From Dawidia cretensis (GTDB taxonomy: Bacteria > Bacteroidota > Bacteroidia > Cytophagales > Cyclobacteriaceae): a stretch of DNA of 64,000 bases. Under the pieces are notes generated by a model, which was given only the letters and a program-made list of their open reading frames with translations, searched no databases and was not told where the DNA came from. The position numbers and the translations under genes are program-made. Positions 23,355 to 32,896 of the stretch are shown here, one piece after another; position 1 is the first letter of the stretch; each line of letters begins with the position of its first letter. Where the stretch lies: assembly GCF_018598175.1 (NCBI RefSeq), contig NZ_JAHESE010000013.1:95906-159905 (forward strand). Reading direction: 5' to 3'.

Positions 23355-25613
23355 ATGAAACTTAAATATACCTTGATGGTATGGCTTATCACCGCATTTT
23401 GCGGCAGCCGCCTGATGGGACAATCGCTCGGCATTATTCAAGGTACTATTACGACAGGCACCCAGGGTGCGCGGGGTGTCCATGTAACCGTACCCGGCAA
23501 AGGGCGTGGCACGGTAACGGATGATCAAGGCAAGTATACCCTGGCCAATGTGCCGTATGGCACGCATACCCTTGTCATCTCCGCAGTGGGTTTTAAGACC
23601 GTACGGCAGCCGGTGGATGTGAATAGCGCTGTGATCACACTGGATGTATTCCTGGAAGAAGACATGAGCACGCTGGACGAGGTGGTGATTACCGGCACAA
23701 TGAAAGAAGTATCGAAGCTGGAGTCGTCGATTCCGGTGGAAGTTTATACACCTACACTCTTTAAGAAGAACCCTACGCCCAACATCTTCGAGTCGCTCAA
23801 TATCATTAACGGTGTGCAGCCTCAGCTAAACTGTAATGTTTGCAATACGGGCGACATTCACATCAACGGGTTGGAAGGGCCGTATACCATGGTGCTGATC
23901 GACGGCATGCCGATCGTCAGCAGTCTGTCGACGGTCTATGGCCTGGCAGGGATACCCAACAGCATGGTGCGCCGTATTGAAGTAGTGAAGGGACCGGCGT
24001 CGACACTTTATGGTTCGGAAGCCGTCGGTGGCTTGATCAATATCATTACCAAAGACCCGGCTTCTGCTTCGCGCGTACAGCTGGATGTGTTTAGCACCAG
24101 CGTGGGCGAGCTTAATGCCGATGCTACTTTTTCCTTCAAGGCAGGTAAGGCTACGTCGCTGGTCGGCATCAACCACTTTCGATATGATGAGCGGCGCGAC
24201 ATAAACGACGACAACTTTACCGACGTGACACTGCAGCAGCGCATCTCGGTGTTTAATAAATGGTCGTTTGCTACGCCCACTGGAAAAAACTCGTCGCTGG
24301 CCTGGCGCTTCTTTTATGAAGACCGGTGGGGCGGTGAGCTGCAATATGAGCGCCAACACCGCGGCACCAATATATATTATGGCGAGTCGATCTACACCAC
24401 GCGCTGGGAGCTGATTGGCAGTCATGCATTACCCGGCCGAGAAGCCTTTACCGTGGACTATTCCTACAACCATCACCACCAGGATTCCTATTACGGCACG
24501 GTGAAGTTCCTGGCGGATCAACAAGTAGTCTTTACCCAACTGCGCTGGAACAAAGTAACCGGCGTGCACGACCTGCTGGCGGGTATACCGTTGCGGTATA
24601 CCTACTACGACGACAGCACGCCCGGTACCGCCCACACCGACGGCAGCAATCGATCTATTAACACCGTGCTGCCCGGGATTTTCGTACAAGATGAAATAAA
24701 GTTCAGTCGCCAGTTTACCATCCTGGCAGGACTGCGGTATGATCATCATAACGTGCACGGCTCTATTGTTACCCCGCGCCTCAGCTTCAAGCTGTCACCA
24801 GATAATGTCAGCGTGATTCGCCTGACGGGGGGTAGTGGCTACCGCGTGGTGAACTTGTTTACGGAAGACCATGCCGCCCTGACCGGCTCGCGGCAGGTAA
24901 TCATCCGCCATGCCTTGCAACCCGAGCAGTCGTGGAATGGCAACCTGAACTATACCCGCAATGTCACGTTTGCCCGCGGCTTCCTGACACTCGATGCCTC
25001 GCTATTTTATACATACTTTTCCAATAAGATCGTCGGCGATTTTCTGACCGACGCCGATGCGATCATCTATGACAACCTCGACGGGCATGCCGTTTCCAAA
25101 GGCATTACGTTTAACGCTGATGCCAGCTTTACCAACAGCCTGAAGATTATGCTGGGCGCCACGTTCATGGATGTATACCAGCAGAACCGTGTGAATGGCC
25201 GCGAGGAGCGTCAACCGCAGCTGCATGCGCCGCGTATCTCGGGCACGGGCACCATCAGCTATACCCTGCCCAGCGGTTTGTGGAGTGTAGACTTAACGGG
25301 TCGCGCGAATGGGCCCATGCACCTGCCGGTGCAGCCTAACGACTATCGCCCGGAGATGTCACCGTTCTATGCGTTGTTAAATCTGCAGGTGACGCGCACC
25401 ATCGAAACGAAGGGTGCTGCGCGGTGGGAAATATATGGTGGGGTTAAGAACTTGCTGAATTACAAACCAGGGGACCCGTTGATGCGCCCGTTTGATCCGT
25501 TTGATAAGAATGTGGCAGTGGATAATCCGAATGGATATACGTTCGACACGGCGTATAACTATGCGCCGATGCAGGGGGCGAAGGGATTTTTGGGGGTGCG
25601 GTGGACGTTGTAG
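23355..25613 (+). CDS. TonB-dependent outer membrane receptor, probably metal-related substrate
   Basis: 752 aa. A Sec signal (about 1-23, ending LMGQ) is followed by a carboxypeptidase-D-like domain (26-100: GTITTGTQGARGVHV...GTVTDDQGKYTL), TonB-box-like LDEVVITGTM and a plug domain (120-230: INGLEGPYTMVLIDGMPI, IEVVKGPASTLYGSEAVGG). The beta-barrel ends GFLGVRWTL. In the plug, QLNCNVCNTG carries Cys160 and Cys163. This Cys pair and the upstream palindrome suggest uptake of a metal or metal complex; the substrate is not known. It is not a SusC-type protein, being shorter and having no SusD neighbour. Confidence 0.93.
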   Translation: MKLKYTLMVWLITAFCGSRLMGQSLGIIQGTITTGTQGARGVHVTVPGKGRGTVTDDQGKYTLANVPYGTHTLVISAVGFKTVRQPVDVNSAVITLDVFLEEDMSTLDEVVITGTMKEVSKLESSIPVEVYTPTLFKKNPTPNIFESLNIINGVQPQLNCNVCNTGDIHINGLEGPYTMVLIDGMPIVSSLSTVYGLAGIPNSMVRRIEVVKGPASTLYGSEAVGGLINIITKDPASASRVQLDVFSTSVGELNADATFSFKAGKATSLVGINHFRYDERRDINDDNFTDVTLQQRISVFNKWSFATPTGKNSSLAWRFFYEDRWGGELQYERQHRGTNIYYGESIYTTRWELIGSHALPGREAFTVDYSYNHHHQDSYYGTVKFLADQQVVFTQLRWNKVTGVHDLLAGIPLRYTYYDDSTPGTAHTDGSNRSINTVLPGIFVQDEIKFSRQFTILAGLRYDHHNVHGSIVTPRLSFKLSPDNVSVIRLTGGSGYRVVNLFTEDHAALTGSRQVIIRHALQPEQSWNGNLNYTRNVTFARGFLTLDASLFYTYFSNKIVGDFLTDADAIIYDNLDGHAVSKGITFNADASFTNSLKIMLGATFMDVYQQNRVNGREERQPQLHAPRISGTGTISYTLPSGLWSVDLTGRANGPMHLPVQPNDYRPEMSPFYALLNLQVTRTIETKGAARWEIYGGVKNLLNYKPGDPLMRPFDPFDKNVAVDNPNGYTFDTAYNYAPMQGAKGFLGVRWTL

Positions 25614-25639
25614 TCCGCATGGTAACATCGATCTGACTC

Positions 25640-26782
25640 CTACTTTCTAAAATACGACGCAATCCCTTTACCACTGTATAGGAAAACAACGGGCAGGATG
25701 GGCGCTATAAAGCGTCCATCCCAGTCTTCTGACGTGATTCCCACACCCAGTATCTGAATGGCTACGTATGCCAGCGCGAATACACTTACCGGGTTCAGCT
25801 TTTCCGACCGTATGCCTTTCACGAACAGAAAATAGGCCGGCAACAGCAGCAGGGTTGCGTAGAGATTATGGGTGACCGACCAGTAAGGGCGCACATGCGC
25901 GAGCAAAAAAAACACTTTGGTAAAGAAAAGCTGCATCCAATATAACGGATGGTGAAGAATAAAGCTCACGATCTTCAGGAGTGGCGGCATGCCAGGGGGT
26001 GGCAGGTACGGACTGTCTGGCGGTGTTATGATCATCGTTTCGTACCCGGGCGTTGACGGCAATAGCCTGATGGCATAGATCACTTCACCCAGCCTGTAGT
26101 TCTCCATCACCAGGTACGTCGTCAGCATCCTGTTTACCAGCAAAAGGAAGATCAGCGTCGCGGCAATGCGGATGCTGTTTTGCAGTAATCGTGATTTCAA
26201 TCGTCCAGGCGCATACCGAAGAACAACAAAAAGAAGCGCTCCGGGCAATGCAACGCCTGTTGGCTTACTGAAGCCCGTGTACAAAACGACAAGCGCCGTA
26301 AGAATATACCACACGGCGCTTTTCCGACCACCATACAATTTCGATAAGAGAAAGAGTGAAAAGCATATGAAGCTCGTGTAGATCGATTCAGCAAGCACGT
26401 AAGAATGCCACTGACCGATATCGATAAAGAAAATGAACGCCACGGCGGTAAATACTGCCGCGAGGTTGTTTTTCCAGATCGTCAGAGATGTAAAAAACAG
26501 TGCGATAACCGCTAATAGGCCTAGTGTATATTGACCCGCTACAATAATCTCAGCACTTCCCCCAACGAGCTGCACACCGAAGAGGTAGAGCGCGTAGCCG
26601 ATATACCAGAAGTTATGCGGATCGAAATAGGGGCCTTGATGCAGCCCGGTGGCATATTCGATGTACCGCGCAGAGTCGTTCACAACCTTGACACCATACT
26701 GATGATACTGAAAAGCGCTGACGACGAGATAGAGTATCGAGATAAAGATGACCTGGCGCCGGGTGTCGTAAAACCAATGCAT
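25640..26782 (-). CDS. Polytopic membrane protein, possible GT-C glycosyltransferase
   Basis: 380 aa with about ten membrane helices. The first loop carries VKVVNDSARYIEYATGLHQGPYFDPHNFWYIGYALYLFG in outline, where a D near the start of a large first loop is typical of GT-C-fold glycosyl- or mannosyltransferases using lipid-linked sugars. Later segments (WNHL-type motifs) are not clear, so the assignment is tentative. The start at 26782 is an ATG; an in-frame TTG at 26791 is less likely. It converges on the TonB receptor gene (26-base gap) and lies just downstream of tRNA-Val and its terminator. Confidence 0.75.
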   Translation of the reverse strand: MHWFYDTRRQVIFISILYLVVSAFQYHQYGVKVVNDSARYIEYATGLHQGPYFDPHNFWYIGYALYLFGVQLVGGSAEIIVAGQYTLGLLAVIALFFTSLTIWKNNLAAVFTAVAFIFFIDIGQWHSYVLAESIYTSFICFSLFLLSKLYGGRKSAVWYILTALVVLYTGFSKPTGVALPGALLFVVLRYAPGRLKSRLLQNSIRIAATLIFLLLVNRMLTTYLVMENYRLGEVIYAIRLLPSTPGYETMIITPPDSPYLPPPGMPPLLKIVSFILHHPLYWMQLFFTKVFFLLAHVRPYWSVTHNLYATLLLLPAYFLFVKGIRSEKLNPVSVFALAYVAIQILGVGITSEDWDGRFIAPILPVVFLYSGKGIASYFRK

Positions 26783-26822
26783 TGCCGGCAAAGATAACCA
26801 GTCCTTGTTGTATTAATTTCAA

Positions 26823-26858
26823 TAAAAAAGCCCGTTCCGCGAGATGCGGAAAAGGCTT
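26823..26858 (-). terminator. Rho-independent terminator of tRNA-Val
   Basis: Stem AAGCC..TTCCGC paired with GCGGAA..GGCTT (two internal mismatched bases per side), 5-base loop and a minus-strand T-run. It lies 8 bases after the tRNA. Confidence 0.8.
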
Positions 26859-26866
26859 GATCGTGT

Positions 26867-26944
26867 TGGTGGGCAATACTGGGTTCGAACCAGTGACCCC
26901 TACCTTGTCGAGGTAGTGCTCTAAACCAGCTGAGCTAATTGCCC
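26867..26944 (-). tRNA. tRNA-Val (GAC anticodon)
   Basis: 78 nt including an encoded CCA end. Acceptor GGGCAAT/ATTGCCC, D arm GCTC/GAGC, anticodon stem CTACC/GGTAG with loop TCGACAA (anticodon GAC) and T arm with GTTCGAAC. The discriminator is A. Confidence 0.95.
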
Positions 26945-27145
26945 GATTATGGGGCGAATCTAAAAATAAAACCGAACGTTGCAAACAGAGGAACAGGCAA
27001 TCGTTTTTATATTGTAGAAGAAAGTCTACGTTGAGACGCCATTTTTTGAGTTATGGCCCGATTCGTGTAGCAATAAGCGGGATCAACGGCCGTTTATGGT
27101 TTTTTGTACTATTCCCGGTACATCCCTCTTCTACATAATGTTTCC

Positions 27146-28927
27146 ATGCTAAAAACGGTATTATTTGTGGCAATGGTCCTGATGTGGACGGGGCTGTCGG
27201 CGCAAATCGATTCTGTCAAGAATCGAATTATGAACAACCGGGTTTCGAAGGAGGTAAAAAACCGCATCTGGAGAAAGCCGAAGGACACAACGGTCGTGAC
27301 AGTGAAAAGCGAGGCAGCCTTTATGCCTTATAAGGACAAATTTATCCGCCGGATCTACATTCGGCAGATCGGTTTTGAGCGGTCAATTTACGACTCGTCC
27401 CGGCGAATTCGCGATCGCATTACGCGCCTGGCCAATACCCTTCACTATGACACACGCGAGAGCGTGATCCGCAATCACTTGTTCCTTCGTGAAAAGCGGC
27501 AACTGAATCCATACAAAGTAGCTGACAACGAGCGCTACCTACGCGACCTCGACTTTATTCTTGACTCTAAAATTATTGTTCACCGCGTTCCCGGCCAGCC
27601 CGACTCCGTTGACCTGGAAGTGGTTACGCGCGACGTTTTTAGCTTAGGTCTTACCGGATCCGTTAAAGGCCTGGACGAATATGTTGTGGGTGTATACGAT
27701 GCGAACGTCGGCGGGATGGGTCAACGCGTGCAAGCCGATGTGGGCATTGAAGGCGGGCGTGAGCCTGTGCTGGCGTGGGATGTGATCTACCGCAAGTCGA
27801 GTATTATGGGCACACTCATTAACGCGTATGCGGGCTATACGCGACTCGACAACTCGCGCAGCCTGGGGGAAGAATACGAGCATGCCTTTTTTGTGCGGCT
27901 TGACCGGCCGCTGGTGTCACCGTACTCGCGGTTTGCCGGTGGGTTTGAAGCCAGTCAGAACTGGTCGAAGAACGTGTATAGAACATCGGACTCACTCTTT
28001 CGCCAATATCGATATAATTTCGAAGACGCCTGGGTAGGGTACAATCTGGGCGCCAACAGCTTTAATAACCGCCATCGTTACTTTGCGGCGATGCGTTATT
28101 TCCGCCAGCATTATTCAAGACAGCCTTCACAAGAGTGGGATCGTGTACGTGGCTTGTACAATGACCAACGTTTTCTGCTGGGCTCATTTACATTTTACGA
28201 TCAGAATTTTTACAAGACCCGCTATGTGTACGGCTTCGGCCGAACGGAAGACGTACCCTATGGACAGACTATCACGCTTACTTCGGGATGGATGGAAGAG
28301 CTGGCTGAAAAACGCCTGTATACCGGATTGTCGGTCTTAAAAAGTTTCGTGCATAAAGGCGGCAACTTTTACCAGATCGAAGGGGCCTTCGGTACCTTTT
28401 ATCGCGACAAAAGGGCGGAAGATGCTTTCCTCTCGATCAGCGGTCAATATTATAGCAAGTTGTTCGTCACCAAAAGACTAAAGGTGCGCCAACTCGTGGA
28501 AGCGGGGTATGCCCGTGCGTTTCAACCACGCATCCGCGAAATGCTCACGCTAAATGAAGAGCTCAGGGGCTTCTCGCCCGACAGCCTGTATGGTGCCCAG
28601 CGCATTATTCTGCGTACAGAGACGACGTTATTTACGAACTGGCAATTCGCCGGCTTTCGTTGTGCACCTTTTGTTTCGTTGGAGAGCGCGCACTTGCGCG
28701 CGCAATCGCCCGTCGTATTGCCAAAGAACTTTTTCTGGGGCGCAACCGGCGGGTTTCGCATCCGAAACGAAAACCTGATTTTCGGTACCATTGAGCTTCG
28801 TGCCTTCTATTTTCCGGAAGCCATTGACGGCGTAGACCACCTGAGCTTTAGAGTTACAACCAATCTCCGGCTAAAATATAGTGGCAGGTTTGTTACCCCA
28901 CCGTCACTTGTGCGCTATAATAACTAG
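27146..28927 (+). CDS. Outer membrane barrel protein with POTRA-like N-terminus
   Basis: 593 aa. A Sec signal (MLKTVLFVAMVLMWTGLSAQ) is followed by a region with POTRA-like pattern: FIRRIYIRQIGFE, then ANTLHYDTRESVIRNHLFLREKRQLNPYKVADNERYLRDLDFI in outline. This is a beta-alpha-alpha-beta arrangement with the R-Y-L-R-D-L motif seen in Omp85/BamA-like proteins. The C-terminal 400 residues alternate like a beta-barrel, with LRLKYSGRF near the end. It may help insert proteins or lipids, or it may be a different surface barrel; the exact role is unknown. The start at 27146 begins the signal; the frame upstream is not signal-like. Confidence 0.82.
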   Translation: MLKTVLFVAMVLMWTGLSAQIDSVKNRIMNNRVSKEVKNRIWRKPKDTTVVTVKSEAAFMPYKDKFIRRIYIRQIGFERSIYDSSRRIRDRITRLANTLHYDTRESVIRNHLFLREKRQLNPYKVADNERYLRDLDFILDSKIIVHRVPGQPDSVDLEVVTRDVFSLGLTGSVKGLDEYVVGVYDANVGGMGQRVQADVGIEGGREPVLAWDVIYRKSSIMGTLINAYAGYTRLDNSRSLGEEYEHAFFVRLDRPLVSPYSRFAGGFEASQNWSKNVYRTSDSLFRQYRYNFEDAWVGYNLGANSFNNRHRYFAAMRYFRQHYSRQPSQEWDRVRGLYNDQRFLLGSFTFYDQNFYKTRYVYGFGRTEDVPYGQTITLTSGWMEELAEKRLYTGLSVLKSFVHKGGNFYQIEGAFGTFYRDKRAEDAFLSISGQYYSKLFVTKRLKVRQLVEAGYARAFQPRIREMLTLNEELRGFSPDSLYGAQRIILRTETTLFTNWQFAGFRCAPFVSLESAHLRAQSPVVLPKNFFWGATGGFRIRNENLIFGTIELRAFYFPEAIDGVDHLSFRVTTNLRLKYSGRFVTPPSLVRYNN

Positions 28928-28941
28928 CACTATAAAACCAA

Positions 28942-28967
28942 AGGCCGGTCTCCGTAAAGAAACCGGC
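28942..28967. terminator. Weak hairpin between two convergent genes
   Basis: A 7-bp stem GGCCGGT/ACCGGCC with a 12-base loop in the short gap between the barrel protein and the ABC permease stops. On the minus strand it is followed by a T-rich stretch, so it may terminate the permease transcript. Confidence 0.4.
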
Positions 28968-28990
28968 CCCGGCATTTACACTATTTAGCT

Positions 28991-31387
28991 TTATTCCGAT
29001 CGCAACGAGTTGACCGGGTTGGTCGTCGCTGCACGGACCGATCGATATCCTACTGTCACCAGCGCGATGAGCAAGGTTATGCCGATCGACAACACGAAGA
29101 TGTCGGCGCCGATGTCAATTTTATAGGCATACTCACTCAAGAACTGGTTCATTACCACCCACGCTACGGGTGCGGCGAGCACAAAACCGATGATGATGAG
29201 CCGCACATATTCTTTTGAGAACATCAATACGATGCTTTCGGCGGAAGCACCCAACACTTTGCGGATGCCGATTTCTTTTGTCTTTTGATTTGCCATAAAT
29301 GTAGCCAGACCAAAGAGACCGAGGCAGCCGATGAAGATTGCCATGGACGTAAAAATAGAAAGCATAACCGACATCTTCTGTTCCTCTTCGTAGAACTCGC
29401 GGATGTCTTCGTCGAGGAACTTATAGTAATAAATATGTTCGGGATAGGCAGATTCCCACTTCGTTTTTAATGTCTCTAATATTTCCCGGCTGCGGGCCAT
29501 GTCGACCTTCAATGCCAGGTCAGTATAGCCTTCGATATTATTGAACATGACGGTGGCTCCCATCGTCTCGTGCAGCGACTGCGTGTGAAAATTATCCACC
29601 ACGCCGACCACGGGTAATTTCCTGCCCCACACTTTAATGTCGGTGCCAACCATGTCGGTCGGGTTATTAAAGCCGGCCAGGCGCGCGGTTTTTTCATTGA
29701 CGATAAAGCCGCGGGCCGTGTCGGCGTCCTGTATATTTTGGCCACCCAGAAGCGTAAGCTTGTAGAGGTCGATGTAGTTACCGTCGATTTGCTTCAGCTC
29801 GATCTCGAAGTTTTTATCGGCTCCATCCATCTTCAGGCTGGTACCCTGTACGTTGCCCGACGACGGCGGTGCGCTGGCCAGGCTGGCCAGTACTACTCCC
29901 GGCACGCGTGCCAGCTCATCGCGCAGGGTGCGCATCTTGCTGAAGCCTTTGCCGGCATCCTCCGACTCGGGTATCGGCACATTGATAATAGCGTCATGTA
30001 CAAAACCCAGGTCTTTCTTCTGGTAAAAGTCCATTTGGCGTATGATGATGATCGTGCCGATGATAAAAAGCTGCGAGATGCAAAATTGTACCACTACCAG
30101 CGTGCGACGCAACGCAAAGCTGGACGAATTCTTGTTGCCTACCAGGTTCTTGAGCGCAAAGGCGGGACTATACCCCGATACCACGAAGGCCGGGTAAAGG
30201 CCCGAACATACTGATACCACCACCGTCACGGTCAGCAAATACATCCACATGTAGCCAGCGGTCATATCAAGTTTAAGCGATATATCCAGGAAGATATTAA
30301 CGTATCCCAAGGCAATCTGCGTGATGACCAGTGAAAGGATCACGGCGAGGATTGTTACCATGGATGTCTCGCCGAGGAACTGACCGATCAGCTGCGCGCG
30401 GGTGCTCCCCAACGATTTGCGTACACCCACTTCCTTCGAACGTTTGATGGCTTCGGCAGTAGACAGGTTAATAAAGTTTATGCACCCGGTGATGATGAGA
30501 ATAATGCCAATCACGCTGAGCGTAGTAAGCGTAGCGCGCGAAACTGTGGAGTTTGAATATGTACCGAAGCGCTTGTCGAAGTGCATTTCCGGCAGGGCTT
30601 GTAAAAAGAACTGCGTTTTATCGGGATCATCTTTGCCCAGGTATTTCAGCGAGAAGTCAGGCAGGCGTTTGTCGATGGAAGCAGCCTGCTGCTGGTCTTT
30701 CAACAATACATAACACTGTTGCTCGCTCCAGGTGTTGCGCCAGCCAGGCTCTTCCGTGTGCTTTTTTATGGTGCTGTATGAAAGGAATACGTTAAAGGGA
30801 AAGTCGGTTGCGGCCGGGGCTTCGTCTACAACAGCCGAGATTTTATACGTTTCCTTGTTGAAGGAGATTTCTTCACCGATAACGTCTTCGCGACCAAAAT
30901 ATTTGCGTGCCCAAGAGGCGGCGATGACAGCCTCGTTCGGTTCATCCAGGCCCTTGATGGGATCGCCTTCGACGACGTGCCGCGCAAACAGCTTAAAGTA
31001 TCCGGGCTCGGTGTACATGATGCCTTTTTCTTCCTGAAACTTTTTTGCCTCGCCGTTCTCCTGAGGAATCGTGATCATGGCATCCGAGCGATTGGAGATA
31101 AACACAACTTCTTCAGCCTCGGGGAAGTCCGTGCGAAAGGCGTCGGGAAGTGCCGGTGGTACTCCCTGACTAAAGTCTTGCCCCTCATTGCCTACAGATT
31201 GGCTTACCACACGATAGATCCGATCGCGACGCGGCTGGTCTGTATCGAAGCTGTTCATGTAGCTTACCATCAGAAACAGTATAAGACCGCAGGTGATGCC
31301 CAGCGTTAATCCCGACAGATTAATCAGCGAAATGCCGGCGTCACGAAGCAGATTTCGGAAGGCCGTTTTGAAATAGTTTTTCAGCAT
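28991..31387 (-). CDS. MacB-like ABC transporter permease (two FtsX domains)
   Basis: 798 aa. The layout is typical of Bacteroidetes MacB-type permeases. An N-terminal transmembrane helix (LINLSGLTLGITCGLILFL) is followed by a large periplasmic MacB_PCD domain and three helices of the first FtsX domain (SVIGIILIITGCINFINLSTAEAIKRSKEVGVRKSLG in outline). A second helix and periplasmic domain lead to a final FtsX domain with TKEIGIRKVLGAS and the closing RAATTNPVNSLRSE. No ATPase gene is adjacent, so it must use one encoded elsewhere. Substrates of this family range from antimicrobial peptides to lipids and cannot be told here. Confidence 0.93.
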   Translation of the reverse strand: MLKNYFKTAFRNLLRDAGISLINLSGLTLGITCGLILFLMVSYMNSFDTDQPRRDRIYRVVSQSVGNEGQDFSQGVPPALPDAFRTDFPEAEEVVFISNRSDAMITIPQENGEAKKFQEEKGIMYTEPGYFKLFARHVVEGDPIKGLDEPNEAVIAASWARKYFGREDVIGEEISFNKETYKISAVVDEAPAATDFPFNVFLSYSTIKKHTEEPGWRNTWSEQQCYVLLKDQQQAASIDKRLPDFSLKYLGKDDPDKTQFFLQALPEMHFDKRFGTYSNSTVSRATLTTLSVIGIILIITGCINFINLSTAEAIKRSKEVGVRKSLGSTRAQLIGQFLGETSMVTILAVILSLVITQIALGYVNIFLDISLKLDMTAGYMWMYLLTVTVVVSVCSGLYPAFVVSGYSPAFALKNLVGNKNSSSFALRRTLVVVQFCISQLFIIGTIIIIRQMDFYQKKDLGFVHDAIINVPIPESEDAGKGFSKMRTLRDELARVPGVVLASLASAPPSSGNVQGTSLKMDGADKNFEIELKQIDGNYIDLYKLTLLGGQNIQDADTARGFIVNEKTARLAGFNNPTDMVGTDIKVWGRKLPVVGVVDNFHTQSLHETMGATVMFNNIEGYTDLALKVDMARSREILETLKTKWESAYPEHIYYYKFLDEDIREFYEEEQKMSVMLSIFTSMAIFIGCLGLFGLATFMANQKTKEIGIRKVLGASAESIVLMFSKEYVRLIIIGFVLAAPVAWVVMNQFLSEYAYKIDIGADIFVLSIGITLLIALVTVGYRSVRAATTNPVNSLRSE

Positions 31388-31603
31388 GGTACACGAAGTT
31401 ATCCGCGGTAGGATACCAAGATCAATGCCAGCATGGGAAAGTTCGCAAAACTGAGTTTATAAGGCCCTGGCGGGCATGGACTTGTCCGGATGTGCATCGG
31501 AACGTCCGGGAGCGGACGTACAGCCATTGCTGGAAATCCAGGCCGCAAGGAACCGTTAGGCGTGCCGGCGTGTTTGAAAGGCGGGATTTTGTACCTTTAC
31601 GTT

Positions 31604-31783
31604 ATGATCCAAACGATTCTGATGCTGGTGGTTTTTGCAGGCGCCGTGGCCTACCTGGGCCGAATGGTATATCGTTCGTTTCGTGCCAAGACGTCGAGCG
31701 CAGGTTGCGCCTCGGGGTGTGGCAAATGCGGCGCGGTAGACTTTAACAAGATCGAGCAGCAGTTGCGGCAGAAGGGAATCTAA
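31604..31783 (+). CDS. FeoB-associated Cys-rich membrane protein
   Basis: 59 aa: one N-terminal membrane helix (MIQTILMLVVFAGAVAYLG), a basic linker and a Cys cluster GCASGCGKCG (Cys35, Cys39, Cys42). This matches the FeoB-associated Cys-rich protein family (sometimes called FeoC-like in this phylum), which may help Fe(II) import. No feoA or feoB gene is next to it. Its stop is two bases from the stop of the convergent radical SAM gene. The start at 31604 fits the helix; a weak -7-like TACCTTTA sits just upstream at 31592-31599. Confidence 0.82.
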   Translation: MIQTILMLVVFAGAVAYLGRMVYRSFRAKTSSAGCASGCGKCGAVDFNKIEQQLRQKGI

Positions 31784-31785
31784 CG

Positions 31786-32856
31786 TTACGCCCAGACCTT
31801 CGCTCCTTCCGTACAATTTTTACACATCTCTATTTCGCTGCGCGACCGCATGAGCGTCGCGCGGAAATCCTGATAGGCAGATCCCTGCCAAATCTCTTCA
31901 AAGCTTTGTTGATTCAGATCGCCGAGCACATGGTGCGCGTCTTTGTCAAAGCAGCACGGCACAATCTTACCATCCCACGTGATGACACAACTGTGCCACA
32001 TTTTCCAACAATGATTGTCGAGGCTGTTCTTGATGCCATAGGTACCGTCTACCTTCTGATAGTAACGTGCGTATTTGTCCTGCGTGGGAAGGAGGTCAGA
32101 ACCGTTTTCGTAGTCGTATATCTGCGCGGTCTTGAGCAACACCTGGTCTACGCCTAATTCTTTCGCCAGCGCATAGACCTCGGGGATCTGATGCTCGTTG
32201 GGCTTCACCACCAGGAACTGGAAGATGACATGCGGCGTCTTTGCTTTTAGCTTTTTCTTCCACGCCAATATATTGCGTGTACCTTCTAACACTTTGTCGA
32301 GGTTGCCGCCGACGCGATAGGATTGATAGGTGTCTTGCGTGGTGCCGTCGATGGATATAATCAGGCGGTCAAGACCCGACTCCACGGTAAGCCTGGCCCG
32401 TTCTTCGGTCAGGTAATGTGCGTTGGTGGATGTAGCGGTATAGATACCTTTGCGCGAAGCGTATTGCACCATGTCCAGAAAGTCGGGATGCAGGTAGGGC
32501 TCGCCTTGAAAATAAAAGGTGAGGTAGCTAAGCGACGGCGCCAGCTGATCGATGACGTTTTGAAACAAGGCTTTGCCGAGCATTCCGGTAGGCCGCGTAA
32601 ATGATCGCAGGCCACTGGGGCACTCGGGGCAGCGCAGATTACACGATGTGGTGGGCTCGAAGGAGATGCTGATGGGAAGTCCAGCCATGTTGGGAGTGCC
32701 CGTGAGGCGTGACCGCTGGTAGCTGGTGTATGTCCGGGCTGCATTCCACGCCCGCATTGCGGTCGTTTTAGAAGCAAAATTCAGCCGGTCATTCCATCCA
32801 CCCATCATAGGCGCAAGATAGTCGGTAAAAGGCGCTTTCGGATGGCAGAATGTCAT
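31786..32856 (-). CDS. Radical SAM / SPASM domain protein
   Basis: 356 aa. The radical SAM cluster motif is in FEPTTSCNLRCPECPSG (C-x3-C-x2-C). Later come FYFQGEPYLHPDF and DRLIISIDG, which are barrel strands of the family. The C-terminal SPASM region has extra cysteines (CWKMWHSC, IVPCCFDK, EMCKNC) that hold auxiliary Fe-S clusters. SPASM enzymes often modify peptides or act in cofactor synthesis; no peptide substrate gene is visible nearby. The start is uncertain: the ATG at 32856 has an A/G-rich upstream stretch, while 32808 gives a 340-residue protein more like relatives. Confidence 0.9.
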   Translation of the reverse strand: MTFCHPKAPFTDYLAPMMGGWNDRLNFASKTTAMRAWNAARTYTSYQRSRLTGTPNMAGLPISISFEPTTSCNLRCPECPSGLRSFTRPTGMLGKALFQNVIDQLAPSLSYLTFYFQGEPYLHPDFLDMVQYASRKGIYTATSTNAHYLTEERARLTVESGLDRLIISIDGTTQDTYQSYRVGGNLDKVLEGTRNILAWKKKLKAKTPHVIFQFLVVKPNEHQIPEVYALAKELGVDQVLLKTAQIYDYENGSDLLPTQDKYARYYQKVDGTYGIKNSLDNHCWKMWHSCVITWDGKIVPCCFDKDAHHVLGDLNQQSFEEIWQGSAYQDFRATLMRSRSEIEMCKNCTEGAKVWA

Positions 32857-32864
32857 TATCTTTC
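32857..32864 (+). promoter_or_regulatory. Possible -7 element for the DUF4105 gene
   Basis: TATCTTTC matches TAnnTTTG at seven of eight positions, 33 bases before the ATG at 32897. No convincing -33 element was found. Confidence 0.35.
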
Positions 32865-32896
32865 CCGGCGCGTGCCGCCTTTGCACGCCTCTGTTT

